In this document: one piece after another, positions 17,301-26,138 of the stretch
Layout of the letters: every line of letters starts with the position of its first letter
How positions within the stretch are numbered: the stretch's first letter is position 1
Assembly: GCF_007280415.1 (NCBI RefSeq)
Contig: NZ_VKKU01000002.1
Location: 744,001-808,000 of the forward strand
Length of the DNA stretch: 64,000 nucleotides
DNA from: Sphingorhabdus contaminans
GTDB lineage: Bacteria; Pseudomonadota; Alphaproteobacteria; Sphingomonadales; Sphingomonadaceae
Reading direction: 5' to 3'
The notes under the pieces: model-generated
What the model saw: only the letters and a program-made list of their open reading frames with translations
Databases searched by the model: none
Told to the model about the DNA's origin: nothing
Translations under genes and position numbers: made by a program

Positions 17301-19088
17301 GATTTCGAGACGCCCGCAGATGTCGATTTCAATGGCATATATGACGTGACCATCAGAGCATCCGATGGAAGTTTGTTCGACGATCAGGCGATCTCGGTCG
17401 CAGTTGCCAACGTACCCGATAACCCACCCACGATAACTTCGAATGGCGGCGGTGCGACGGCGGCTGTGAGCATTTCGGAAAACAGCGCTACGGTAACAAC
17501 CGTCACCGCATTTGACCAAGACCTCACAAATCCGACTTATTCCATCGCAGGGGGAGCTGACGCGGCGCTGTTTTTTATTGATCCACAAACTGGATTGTTG
17601 AGATTCATCAATAATCCGGACTTTGAAACACCGCTCGATGCGGATGCCAACGGCATCTATGAAGTCATTGTTCGGGCTTCTGACGGTGTCTATTTCGACG
17701 ACCAAAGACTGTCAGTCACTGTAAATGACGTTACCAACGAGGCAGGCCGCACCATAACAGGATCCTCCGGCAACAATACAATTACACCAACGGCAGCTAA
17801 TGTGGCACTCCAGACGACTGCATTGAATGATACTATCTTCGCACTTGCTGGAAATGACATCATCGATGGCGGCGCAGGGGCCGACTATATGGACGGCGGC
17901 ACAGGCGATGATATTTATTATGTCGATCAATACTCTGATGATGGTAACAATTTGAACGACGATCAAGTTATAGAAGGTCCGGGAGGGGGCATTGATCTCG
18001 TCTATAGCACTGTTAGTTACAGATTGGCATCCAATAGTGAGGTCGAAAACCTTACTTTACTTGGTTCCAGTTCTATCAATGGAACAGGAAATTACTCTAA
18101 CAATGTGATCACAGGCAATAGCGGTGCGAATATCCTGTCGGGAGATTTTGGAGATGATGTGCTGATCGGTGGCGCAGGTGATGACACGCTTTATGGGGGT
18201 TTAGGACAAGATCGTCTCGACGGAGGAAGCGGGGCAGATATCATGATTGGCGGAGACGGCAGCGATGTATACGTATTCGACACTTTTTCTGACGATGGAA
18301 ATTCAGCAAATGATGATCAAATAATCGAGTTAGCTAATGGTGGTTTGGAAGATACAGTTATCTCATCTTTCGACTTCGTATTAGGTGTGGAACTTGAACA
18401 CCTCACTTTAGCTGGCTCGGCGGTTTCTGGGACTGGCAACAGTAAAGCCAATATCCTAAATGGAAATGGATTAGGTAATACGCTGTTGGGCCTTGATGGT
18501 AACGACACAATAAACGGCAACGCGGGCGACGATGTGCTTCGTGGAGGCGGTGGAAACGACAACATCAATGGCGGCACCGAAAATGACACGCTTTTTGGAG
18601 ATGCGGGAACCGACACTTTGCTAGGCGGTGCCGGAAATGATATTATTGCAGGCGGTTCCGGCTCCGACACTCTGAACGGGCAATCTGGCCTGGATATCCT
18701 GGTGGGTGGCACAGGCCGGGATTCCATGAATGGCGGCACGGAAGCGGACATATTCAAGTTCGCGTTTGGCGATACGACTACGGTTTCTACCACAATAGAT
18801 GTTATCACCGACTTCACCACCGGGTCCGACAAGATCGACCTTGATTTTGTCAACGGAGGCATCTCGGCGGCGGCTTATTCGGAAGGGTTGATTGCCACCA
18901 ACAGCTTCACCGATGCACTGGCAAGTGCGCAGGCGATGCTTTCGGGCGGCAAGTCGGTAGCCTTTGTCGCAGGATCGACCGACGGCTGGCTGTTCTGGGA
19001 CACCAATGGCGACGGCGTGATTGACCAGTCGATCCTGCTGAAGGGCGTGGGATCGCTGGGCGGTTTTGATTTTACCGACATCATCTAA
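14388..19088 (+). CDS. Giant RTX exoprotein with seven cadherin-like repeats
   Basis: 1566 residues with no signal peptide, as expected for type I secretion. Order: a ~120-residue N-terminal domain (MPTFYNALGSQTLNG...SSIEQIEMGAGDD) shared with the paralog; calcium-binding GGxGxDxxx nonapeptides to about residue 330; seven ~105-residue cadherin-like repeats, about 372-1116, each opening like PVIISNGGG and containing TYSIVGGADAALFTIDP and PDFENP; a second RTX block; then a C-terminal domain with DVITDFTTGSDKIDLDF and ending GFDFTDII, the uncleaved type I secretion signal type. It is probably a surface or biofilm adhesin. The transporter genes lie downstream. Confidence 0.9.
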   Translation: MPTFYNALGSQTLNGSNQQDRFYAFTYDDNLNNLRADSVVTVFSWTTGLRTSATNFFTITGNNVQLSSDFFAGGEKNDFIYGSNANDAIFFNNGVISGGIGSFSSIEQIEMGAGDDIVDLSARGPSGVDYTKNIIIRGDAGNDTIIGGAGMDTIYGDDGNDLLIGWRGADTLYGGSGDDVIYSDDFGFNGIAGDDFLYGQAGNDTLYGGARTDRLEGGDGNDTLYGGAGGDNLLGGSGDDILYGDDDGVNGNDKLDGDAGNDQLFGGGGNDEMRGGTGDDLVNGGTGNDFVDGDGGIDILIGGAGDDILNGGTESDTAVYSGNLSDYSIVQNVDGSFTITDLRGGSPDGVDTLRNVEFFQFADMTIPAGVPNTPPVITSDGGGISASLTILENATFVTTVTASDADSGQSLTYSIAGGADAALFTIDPVTGVVSFINAPDFENPADAGGNNVYNIIVRATDNVGGFDEQAIAITVTDVSEGSSPVIISNGGGATASVTIDENTTAVATVQAEDADGTMPTYSIVGGADAALFTIDPQTGQLVFINAPDFENPTDAGQNNVYDVIVQASDGINVDQQQISVMVANTNDSRPVIISGGGGPNGVYSAAENETSATAFVATDMDGSPLSYTIVGGTDAAFFEIDPVTGALTFIAAPDFEAPSDSDGDNIYEVLVNVSDGLNSDVQLAFINVSNINDASPVIISNGGGTTTNVSVSENDSAVTTVTAIDADGTNPLYSIVGGADALLFAIDPQTGSLVFLTAPDFETPGDFDGNNVYDVIVQASDGVNISQQQIAVNVGNVNDSSPVITSNGGGGAASVNVAENTVGIATMTSTDADGSTLVYSILSGGDAALFTIDPQSGVIQFRSAPDFESPIDFDRDNIYNIIVQVSDGQNVDQQQLTITVSNTNDNAPIIISGGGEATATVSAAENQRAVMTIVAQDSDRDSITYSIVGGADASLFTINSLTGALEFITAPDFETPADVDFNGIYDVTIRASDGSLFDDQAISVAVANVPDNPPTITSNGGGATAAVSISENSATVTTVTAFDQDLTNPTYSIAGGADAALFFIDPQTGLLRFINNPDFETPLDADANGIYEVIVRASDGVYFDDQRLSVTVNDVTNEAGRTITGSSGNNTITPTAANVALQTTALNDTIFALAGNDIIDGGAGADYMDGGTGDDIYYVDQYSDDGNNLNDDQVIEGPGGGIDLVYSTVSYRLASNSEVENLTLLGSSSINGTGNYSNNVITGNSGANILSGDFGDDVLIGGAGDDTLYGGLGQDRLDGGSGADIMIGGDGSDVYVFDTFSDDGNSANDDQIIELANGGLEDTVISSFDFVLGVELEHLTLAGSAVSGTGNSKANILNGNGLGNTLLGLDGNDTINGNAGDDVLRGGGGNDNINGGTENDTLFGDAGTDTLLGGAGNDIIAGGSGSDTLNGQSGLDILVGGTGRDSMNGGTEADIFKFAFGDTTTVSTTIDVITDFTTGSDKIDLDFVNGGISAAAYSEGLIATNSFTDALASAQAMLSGGKSVAFVAGSTDGWLFWDTNGDGVIDQSILLKGVGSLGGFDFTDII

Positions 19089-19156
19089 TCCGACACCGGT
19101 CGTCCCCGGCAAATGGCGGGAGGCGACCGGTCGTTGCCGCTTACAGCATATTAAGG
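18897..19156 (+). repeat. 260-bp direct repeat, copy 1 (3' end of RTX gene plus trailer)
   Basis: From ACCAACAGC in the last 64 codons to TTAAGG beyond the stop codon, this block matches 22717-22976 with the same length and about 93% identity by eye. Sequence before and after it diverges. Matching DNA rather than just protein, including non-coding trailer, points to recent duplication or gene conversion. Confidence 0.8.
19094..19130 (+). terminator. Conserved trailer hairpin after first RTX gene
   Basis: ACCGGTCG (19094-19101) pairs with CGACCGGT (19123-19130), starting five bases after the stop codon, with some inner C/G pairing. There is no following T-run. It may protect the 3' end of the transcript or terminate weakly. 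The same hairpin follows the second RTX gene. Confidence 0.5.
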
Positions 19157-19419
19157 GAATTATCGCGCATTTCGCGAGATGTGCCAAAACCGGTCAGCGG
19201 CAACATTTGGTAAATCGCCGGTTGATGGTTCTCCCTTATCCGCATATCACGATACAAAGTCGCCAATAAAACGCGCAATATTCTACACCAAAAGGGGTAG
19301 AATTTGGCGCTAAATACCCAATTCACTGTCCGAATACTCAAGTGTTTAGTCTCTGACGTGCCTTATTCTTGGTACGCCAAGGCTATCAGTTGCTGCGGCG
19401 CCTTGCTGGAGACAATATC
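19157..19419. other. Intergenic region between the RTX paralogs
   Basis: After the repeated block, 263 bases of lower-GC DNA precede the second RTX gene. It holds a nested palindrome (listed separately) and probably the second gene's promoter and leader. No gene is seen in it. Confidence 0.5.
19261..19309. promoter_or_regulatory. Nested palindrome upstream of second RTX gene
   Basis: ATTCTACACC and GGGGTAGAAT (19280-19303) form a 10-position stem with one mismatch and an AAAA loop. It is enclosed by CGCCAA (19261-19266) and TTGGCG (19304-19309). It is 111 bases from the start at 19420, so it could be a leader RNA hairpin or an operator. Confidence 0.4.
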
Positions 19420-22400
19420 ATGCCTGTTTTTTATAATGTCCTCGGAAGCCAAAACATTGCGGGGTCACTCCAGCAAGATCAGTTTTACGCATTCACATCC
19501 GATACAAATCTTAACAACGTGCGCGCCGATGCAACGTTGCCAGTGCTTTCCTGGACCACCGGCATTCGCACGTCAGCGACCGACTTCCTCACATTGACAC
19601 GCGCAAATGTGCAGATTTCGAGCGATTTTTATTCCGGCAGTGAGAAAGTTGACACAATATTTGGCTCCAATCTCAACGACGCCATTTTATACAATAATGG
19701 TGTGATTAGCGGGATATTCGGCAGCTTTTCATCAATCGAACAAATCGAACTTGGTGCGGGCGACGACATAGTCGACCTGACCGCTCATGGTGCTGGCGGA
19801 TTGGACTATGGCAAGAATATCACCATCCGCGCTGGCGCAGGCGATGACATCATAATCGGGGGCGCAGGACTCGACACATTATATGGCGATGACGGAAACG
19901 ATCTCATTTTCGGCTATCGCGGCGCAGATACATTGTATGGCGGCACGGGCGATGATCGCCTGTACGGTGACGATCTCGGCTTCAACGGTATCGCCGGAGC
20001 TGACTTTTTGTTCGGAGAAGCCGGTGATGATTTTCTGGACGGCGGGGCAAGAGGCGATTTTCTAAACGGCGGAGAAGGTAACGATATACTGATCGGCGGT
20101 GCCGGAGATGACTCCGTTTTTGGCGATATCGGCGTCGATACAGCTGTTTTTTCGGGGAACCGAAATGACTATTCTATTGTATGGGACGGATTTAATACAC
20201 ATCGCATTACTGATTTGAGGCCGGGCTCTCCCGATGGCACGGACGTCCTGACGGGCGTCGAGTTCTTCAAATTTGCTGACACGACGGTCGCAGCGAGCGT
20301 ACGTAATACCGCACCAGTTATAACGTCCAATGGCGGAGACGTTTTTGCATCCATTGCATTGGAAGAAAATAACAACATTGTTACAACCGTCACGTCTACA
20401 GATGTAGACAGTAATCAAACGGTATCATTTTCGATTTCCGGAGGAGCGGATGCTGCCTTGTTTACCATCGATCCGGTGACAGGCGTACTTTCGTTCATTA
20501 ACGCCCCCGATTTTGAAAATCCCGTAGATGCCGGACAAAACAATATTTATGATATTCGAGTTCGCGCAACCGATAGTTTAGGCGCTTTTGACGAGCAGTT
20601 TGTTACAATCGCCGTAACCAATATCGCAGATGGCTCACCTCCTCGTATCGTTTCAAATGGTGGCCAAGCAACTACCAGCGTTTCCCGAAGTGAAAACTCT
20701 CCCGGCATAGCTTTGGTCGAGGCAGTTGACCCAGATGGGACTACACCTACTTACTCAATTGTCGGCGGTGCTGATGCAGCTCTTTTTAGCATAGATCCAC
20801 AAACTGGAATATTGCAGTTTATCAATGCGCCCGATTTCGAAAATCCATTAGATGTCGGCGCGGACAACAATTACGAAGTCATCATTCAGGCGAGCGATGG
20901 TGTTTATGCGGACCAGCAACAATTTTTAATTTCGGTCTTAAACATCAACGATAACAACCCAACAATCACTTCAAGCGGTGGCGGCGCGACTGCTGCGGTT
21001 AGCGCAGCGGAAAACCAGCGCGCCGTGTTGGCCGTGGTGGCCCAAGATGTCGACAGTGCTACAATTACTTACACGATCGTCGGTGGCGCAGACGCCGCCC
21101 TCTTCACCATCAACGCCCAAACAGGGGCGCTGGAATTCATCACCGCACCCGATTTCGAATTACCGACGGATGCCGATTCCAATGGTATTTACGACGTCGT
21201 AGTTCGGGCGTCGGATGGTACTTTTTTTGACGAACAGGCAATTTCCGTCAAGGTAACTGATTTGGCTGAAAATCCGCCAACTATCAGGTCTAATGGTGGC
21301 GGTGCGACAGCAGCTATTAACATCCTCGAGAACAGCAGTTTCGTGACGGCCGTAAATGCAATTGATCCGGACGGCACAATACCAACTTACTCTATCGTTG
21401 GCGGTGCTGACGCGGCTTTGTTTCTTATTAACCCCCAAACAGGTGTCTTAAACTTCATTAAGAGTCCAGACTTCGAATTGCCACTGGATGCAGATGCTGA
21501 TGGAATTTATGAGGTAATAGTAAGAGCTTCGGACGGCATTCAGTTCGATGACCAAGCGCTTTCTGTGACCGTTCGGGATGTAAACGAAATTGGCGTAGTG
21601 GTCACTGGAACGTCTAACAACAATACTATTTCTCCAACGTCACAATACATGACAACTGCTTTTGACGACACCATATATGCTTTGGCAGGCAACGATATTA
21701 TTGATGGAGGAGCCGGAGCCGATCGGATGGAAGGGGGCACTGGGAACGACACATATTACGTCGATCAGTTTTCCGATGACGGTATCGCGGGTAATGATGA
21801 TCAAGTCATCGAACTTACCGGTGAAGGTACAGATATAGTCAATTCTAAAGTTAGCTATATTCTAAGTGCGAATGTCGAAAACCTGACCTTAATAGGTCCG
21901 GGGCCCATTAACGGCACCGGCAATGATCTAAACAATGTAATACGTGGTACAGATTCCGTAAACATACTTGTAGGTGGCGCCGGGAATGACAGCCTCCAAG
22001 GCTTTGGCGGCAGCGACTCCCTTTTTGGAGGTATTGGTAATGATAGCTTAGACGGCGGTTTGGGTGCTGATATTCTTGAGGGAGGTGACGGTAACGACAC
22101 CTACTATATCGATGCTTTCTCGATAGATGGGATTAGTAACAATGACGATATCGTTGTGGAATTTGCAGGGGCGGGTATCGATACTGTCGTTTCTTCCCTC
22201 ACATATGTTCTGCCCGATAACGTGGAAAATCTCACTGTACTTCGAGGAAACGGTACGGGGAATGAACTTGCAAACGTAATAAAGGGCGGCACTGACGATA
22301 GCTTCATCTATGGGTTAGGCGGAAATGACACCATAAACGGGAATGAGGGTGAAGATCGTCTATACGGCGGAGACGGAAACGACGTTATTAGTGGCGGATC

Positions 22401-22908
22401 GGAAATCGACAATCTATTTGGCGAAGCCGGAAATGACACTCTATTGGGCGGTGCTGACAGTGATTATCTGTACGGCGATATTGGAGACGATATCCTCAGC
22501 GGACAATCTGGTAGCGACGTCATTGTGGGTGGTTTAGGTCGAGATACACTAACGGGGGGTCTGGACATAGACTATTTCAAATTTGGGATGGCAGACTCAT
22601 CAGTTTCCGCTTCGACAATCGACGTTATAACGGACTTTACAACCGGTGTTGATAGAATTGAGTTGGAATTCTTGAACCGTAATGGAGTGGGTGGTTATTC
22701 CGAAGCGGCAATAACAACCAACAGCTTCACCGATGCACTGGCAAGTGCGCAGGCGATGGTTTCGGGCGGCAAGTGGGTAGCTTTTGTCGCAGGCTCAATC
22801 GACGGCTGGCTATTTTGGGATCAGAACGGCGACGGCGTGATTGACCAGTCGATCCTGCTGAAGGGCGTGGGATCGCTGGGCGGGTTTGATTCTACCGACA
22901 TCATGTAA
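19420..22908 (+). CDS. RTX exoprotein paralog with four cadherin-like repeats
   Basis: 1162 residues from the ATG at 19420, which aligns with the paralog's MPTFYN start and has CTGGAG upstream; the frame is open from 19369. Same architecture: shared N-terminal domain (MPVFYNVLGSQNIAG), RTX nonapeptides to about residue 240, four ~105-residue cadherin-like repeats (about 297-723, openings PVITSNGGD, PRIVSNGGQ, PTITSSGGG, PTIRSNGGG), a second RTX block, and the C-terminal DVITDFTTGVDRIELEF...GFDSTDIM secretion domain. Codon use looks more AT-rich than in the flanking transporter genes. Likely exported by the system encoded just downstream. Confidence 0.9.
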   Translation: MPVFYNVLGSQNIAGSLQQDQFYAFTSDTNLNNVRADATLPVLSWTTGIRTSATDFLTLTRANVQISSDFYSGSEKVDTIFGSNLNDAILYNNGVISGIFGSFSSIEQIELGAGDDIVDLTAHGAGGLDYGKNITIRAGAGDDIIIGGAGLDTLYGDDGNDLIFGYRGADTLYGGTGDDRLYGDDLGFNGIAGADFLFGEAGDDFLDGGARGDFLNGGEGNDILIGGAGDDSVFGDIGVDTAVFSGNRNDYSIVWDGFNTHRITDLRPGSPDGTDVLTGVEFFKFADTTVAASVRNTAPVITSNGGDVFASIALEENNNIVTTVTSTDVDSNQTVSFSISGGADAALFTIDPVTGVLSFINAPDFENPVDAGQNNIYDIRVRATDSLGAFDEQFVTIAVTNIADGSPPRIVSNGGQATTSVSRSENSPGIALVEAVDPDGTTPTYSIVGGADAALFSIDPQTGILQFINAPDFENPLDVGADNNYEVIIQASDGVYADQQQFLISVLNINDNNPTITSSGGGATAAVSAAENQRAVLAVVAQDVDSATITYTIVGGADAALFTINAQTGALEFITAPDFELPTDADSNGIYDVVVRASDGTFFDEQAISVKVTDLAENPPTIRSNGGGATAAINILENSSFVTAVNAIDPDGTIPTYSIVGGADAALFLINPQTGVLNFIKSPDFELPLDADADGIYEVIVRASDGIQFDDQALSVTVRDVNEIGVVVTGTSNNNTISPTSQYMTTAFDDTIYALAGNDIIDGGAGADRMEGGTGNDTYYVDQFSDDGIAGNDDQVIELTGEGTDIVNSKVSYILSANVENLTLIGPGPINGTGNDLNNVIRGTDSVNILVGGAGNDSLQGFGGSDSLFGGIGNDSLDGGLGADILEGGDGNDTYYIDAFSIDGISNNDDIVVEFAGAGIDTVVSSLTYVLPDNVENLTVLRGNGTGNELANVIKGGTDDSFIYGLGGNDTINGNEGEDRLYGGDGNDVISGGSEIDNLFGEAGNDTLLGGADSDYLYGDIGDDILSGQSGSDVIVGGLGRDTLTGGLDIDYFKFGMADSSVSASTIDVITDFTTGVDRIELEFLNRNGVGGYSEAAITTNSFTDALASAQAMVSGGKWVAFVAGSIDGWLFWDQNGDGVIDQSILLKGVGSLGGFDSTDIM

Positions 22909-22976
22909 TCCGACACCGGTCGTCCCCTGCATATGGCGGGAGGCGACCGGTCGTTGCCGCTTACAGCATATTAAGG
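22717..22976 (+). repeat. 260-bp direct repeat, copy 2
   Basis: This matches 18897-19156 from ACCAACAGC through the stop codon to TTAAGG. About 18 differences are seen by eye, most of them in the coding part. The block ends 49 bases before the ABC transporter gene. Confidence 0.8.
22915..22951 (+). terminator. Conserved trailer hairpin after second RTX gene
   Basis: ACCGGTCG (22915-22922) pairs with CGACCGGT (22944-22951), again with no T-run. It lies between the exoprotein and its transporter genes, where partial termination or processing would lower transporter expression relative to substrate. Confidence 0.5.
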
Positions 22977-23025
22977 TATCCTCGGTAGAGAGATGCTTTG
23001 TGGCATTGGCCAAATTGAGGGGCAT

Positions 23026-24774
23026 ATGATTTCTGTCTTAACCGGAGGTAACGCGGCCAAGCCCCTCGCGCATGCGTTGCAGCAATGCCGTCAGCATCTG
23101 TTGCAGGCCGCGATCTTCAGCGCGCTGCTCAATCTCCTTTACCTCGCGCCTGCGCTTTACATGATGCAGGTCTATGACCGGGTCGTACCCACACGCGGGG
23201 TGCAGACGCTGGTCGTTCTGACTGTCATCTACATATTTGCGGTTATCACGCTTGCCGCGCTCGACTGGCTGCGGTCGCGGCTGCTGGTGCGTGCCGCGGC
23301 GCGTCTGGACCGTCTGCTGGTATCCGATGTTCTGAAGGCACTGCTGGCGATGCCGGACGCGGCACGGGGCAAATCCGGTTCTGTCCTGCGTGAATTTGAC
23401 ACCTTCCGCCAGACGATGACCGGCCCCAGCGTTGTGGCATTGTTCGATGCCCCCTGGGCGCCCATCTATATTCTGGTCTGCTTTCTGCTGCATCCGTTGA
23501 TCGGATTGTTTGCTCTGGTCTGTGCAGCAACGCTGTTTCTGGTCGGCTATCTTAATGAGCGGGCGATGAAGGATTCGCTGTCCCGCGCCATGACGGACCA
23601 GCAAACCGCTTACCGTGCGATCGAAGGCACATTGCGGTCGAGCGGTATCGTGCGCGCGCTGGGCATGTCTGAAGGCCTGATCGCACGCCATTTAGAAGAA
23701 CGCCGCGCCGCAACCGGATCACAGGCGCAGACCGCCTTCATCAGCGCAAAATATGTCAGCATCACCAAAGCGGCGCGTATCGCGATGCAATCATTCGCTT
23801 TGGGCCTGGGGGCATTGCTGGCCATTGACCAGCAGATTTCGGCGGGCGCAATCTTTGCCTCGGCGCTGCTGCTGTCGCGGGCGCTTGCGCCATTGGAAAG
23901 CATCACGGCTGCATGGCGCAACACGGTACAGGCACGCGTCGCGCTGGACGGCCTCAACACCGTTTTCAACGCGCAGCAGGACGCCGTCACACCTACCCGC
24001 CTGCCAGAGCCGACAGGCAAGATCGACGTCGAGCACGTCACGGTCAACGCACCCGACCAGAAGACAGCGATCCTGCACGACATCAACCTCGCCGTAGGTG
24101 CCGGAGAGTTTATCGGCATTGTCGGGCCAAGCGGTGCGGGCAAATCGACGCTTTTGCGGGCGATGGCAGGCGAACTGCCGGTGCATGAGGGCGCCATACG
24201 CCTGGACGGGGCGAGCCTTGGCGACTGGCCCGATGACCAGCGCGCCGCCTCCTGCGGCTATGTGCCCCAGGAGGCATCGCTGATGGCCGGTACAATCAAG
24301 GACAATATCGCCCGGTTCCAGACAGAGATTGCACCGGATATGCGCGGGCTGGACGAAGAGGTCGTCCGCGTGGCCAAGCTGTGTGGTGCGCATGATTTCA
24401 TACTCCGCCTGCCGCAGGCCTATGACACCATGCTGGGACCCGACGGGATCGGCCTGTCGGTTGGGCAGGCGCAACGCATTGCCCTTGCCCGCGCGCTCTT
24501 CGGCAGTCCTGCGGTGCTCTTGCTCGATGAACCCAACGCGCATCTGGATGCCGAAGGGGAAAGCCATCTGATCGCGACACTCGCCGATCTCAAGCGGCAG
24601 AAGGTCACGATCATCATCGTCGCCCATCGTCTGCGGGTTTTGGAAAGCAGCGACAAGCTTCTGGTCCTCAGGGCTGGCCGCGTTGAACAATATGGTAAAA
24701 GCGATCGCGTGATCCGCCGCCTCTCCGAAGGTGCGGCTAAAGCGAGTTCGCCCGCAGGACCATTGTCGACATGA
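23026..24774 (+). CDS. Type I secretion ABC transporter (PrtD/AprD-like)
   Basis: 582 residues from the ATG at 23026 (a further in-frame ATG at 22993 is possible). The N-terminal membrane domain includes LYLAPALYMMQVYDRVVPTRG, a strong PrtD-family marker. There is no C39 peptidase domain. The ATPase domain has Walker A GPSGAGKST, the signature LSVGQAQRIALARAL (Val replaces the first Gly-preferred position seen in LSGGQ), Walker B VLLLDEPNAHLD and the switch His in VAHRL. It energises export of the two upstream RTX proteins and is coupled by a 4-base overlap to the membrane fusion protein. Confidence 0.95.
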   Translation: MISVLTGGNAAKPLAHALQQCRQHLLQAAIFSALLNLLYLAPALYMMQVYDRVVPTRGVQTLVVLTVIYIFAVITLAALDWLRSRLLVRAAARLDRLLVSDVLKALLAMPDAARGKSGSVLREFDTFRQTMTGPSVVALFDAPWAPIYILVCFLLHPLIGLFALVCAATLFLVGYLNERAMKDSLSRAMTDQQTAYRAIEGTLRSSGIVRALGMSEGLIARHLEERRAATGSQAQTAFISAKYVSITKAARIAMQSFALGLGALLAIDQQISAGAIFASALLLSRALAPLESITAAWRNTVQARVALDGLNTVFNAQQDAVTPTRLPEPTGKIDVEHVTVNAPDQKTAILHDINLAVGAGEFIGIVGPSGAGKSTLLRAMAGELPVHEGAIRLDGASLGDWPDDQRAASCGYVPQEASLMAGTIKDNIARFQTEIAPDMRGLDEEVVRVAKLCGAHDFILRLPQAYDTMLGPDGIGLSVGQAQRIALARALFGSPAVLLLDEPNAHLDAEGESHLIATLADLKRQKVTIIIVAHRLRVLESSDKLLVLRAGRVEQYGKSDRVIRRLSEGAAKASSPAGPLST

Positions 24775-26138
24775 ACATGATGTCGCCCCTCGACGGCCAG
24801 AAGCGGGCCGCAACGCCCGTTCACGACGAAAGCATGGACGACGCGGGCAGCCGCGAGATCCGCTATGGCTGGATGGTGATTATCGCCTTTTTCGGTCTGT
24901 TCCTCGGCTGGGCGCTGTTCGTCCGGATGGATGCGGCGGCCTATGCCACCGGTACCATTGCCGTTTCGGGCAACCGGCAGGTTGTCCAGCACCGCGAAGG
25001 CGGGACCGTGGCCAAGATCGACGTCAAGGAAGGACAGCGCGTCACAAAGGGGCAGGTGCTGATCATGCTGGCCGGTGAAGATGTGATTGCCACGGAGCGC
25101 TCGCTTTCATCACAAGTCATTGGCCTGCGCGCCGAACGCGCGCGCCTGATTGCCGAGAAAAGCGGCCGCACCACCATCGACCCACCCATAGAATTTGCCT
25201 CTTTGGAAGGCGCAGATCAGGCAGAGGCCGCCCGCGCGATGGCGTTGCAACGCAGCACATTGCTCGCCCGACGGGAAACCACAGGCGGACAGAAGTCGGT
25301 CCTTGGCCAGCAATCTGCCCAGTCTTCTGCACGCATCAAGGGGATTGAAGACCAGATTGCGTCGAACCAGCGGCAAACCGAGCTTTTCCGGGAAGAGCTG
25401 GAGAGTCTGCGGTCGCTGGCGGGACGCGGATTTGTCAGCATCAACCGGATACGCGCGCTCGAACGCGCCGAAGCTGCGCTTGTCGGCGAAACGGCGAATT
25501 TGCGGGCAAGTATCGCGGCTACACGGGAACAGATTGGCGAAGCGCGGATGCAGATGCTGACGCTCGATTCCCAGAATGAAAAGGATGTGTCGGAAAGCCT
25601 TCGCGCCATCGAATTCAACCTGAACGAGATTCTGCCCAAGCTGAATGCCGCCAAGGAACAACTTGCACGCATGACAATCCGGGCACCGGCATCAGGGCAG
25701 GTGGTGGGATTGAAAGTCTTCACCGTGGGCGGTGTGATCCCGCCGGGCGAAACCCTCATGGAAATCGTGCCGGAGCGGGTCAAACTGGTTGTCCAGACGC
25801 AGATTGCGCCGACCGATGCCGATGACGTCCATATCGGGCAAAAGGCGGAGATACGCATTTCGGCATTGCACAACCGGCAACTTCCCATCCTGACCGGAAA
25901 AGTCACCCGCCTGTCCGCAGACAGCTTCCTCGACGAACGGACGGGGCAACGCTTTTTCACGGCAGAGGTAAATGCCGATCCCGACGTGCTGAAGAAATTC
26001 AGCGAACAGGTCGGCGGCGGACGGATAAAAGCAGGCTTACCGGTCGAAGTCATCCTGCCGACGCGTAAACGCACATTGTTCCAATATCTGATGGAACCGC
26101 TCGACCAGAACCTGTGGAGCACTTTCCGCGAGCAGTGA
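24771..26138 (+). CDS. Type I secretion membrane fusion protein (HlyD/PrtE-like)
   Basis: 455 residues. One N-terminal helix (WMVIIAFFGLFLGWALFVRM) is followed by the lipoyl-like half-motif GNRQVVQHREGGTVAKIDVKEGQRV, a long coiled-coil hairpin (about residues 100-290) and the second half with IRAPASGQVVGLKVFTVGGVIPPGETLMEIVP, then a C-terminal beta-barrel segment. It links the inner-membrane ABC transporter with the outer-membrane channel. Its ATG overlaps the ABC gene's TGA. Confidence 0.95.
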   Translation: MNMMSPLDGQKRAATPVHDESMDDAGSREIRYGWMVIIAFFGLFLGWALFVRMDAAAYATGTIAVSGNRQVVQHREGGTVAKIDVKEGQRVTKGQVLIMLAGEDVIATERSLSSQVIGLRAERARLIAEKSGRTTIDPPIEFASLEGADQAEAARAMALQRSTLLARRETTGGQKSVLGQQSAQSSARIKGIEDQIASNQRQTELFREELESLRSLAGRGFVSINRIRALERAEAALVGETANLRASIAATREQIGEARMQMLTLDSQNEKDVSESLRAIEFNLNEILPKLNAAKEQLARMTIRAPASGQVVGLKVFTVGGVIPPGETLMEIVPERVKLVVQTQIAPTDADDVHIGQKAEIRISALHNRQLPILTGKVTRLSADSFLDERTGQRFFTAEVNADPDVLKKFSEQVGGGRIKAGLPVEVILPTRKRTLFQYLMEPLDQNLWSTFREQ

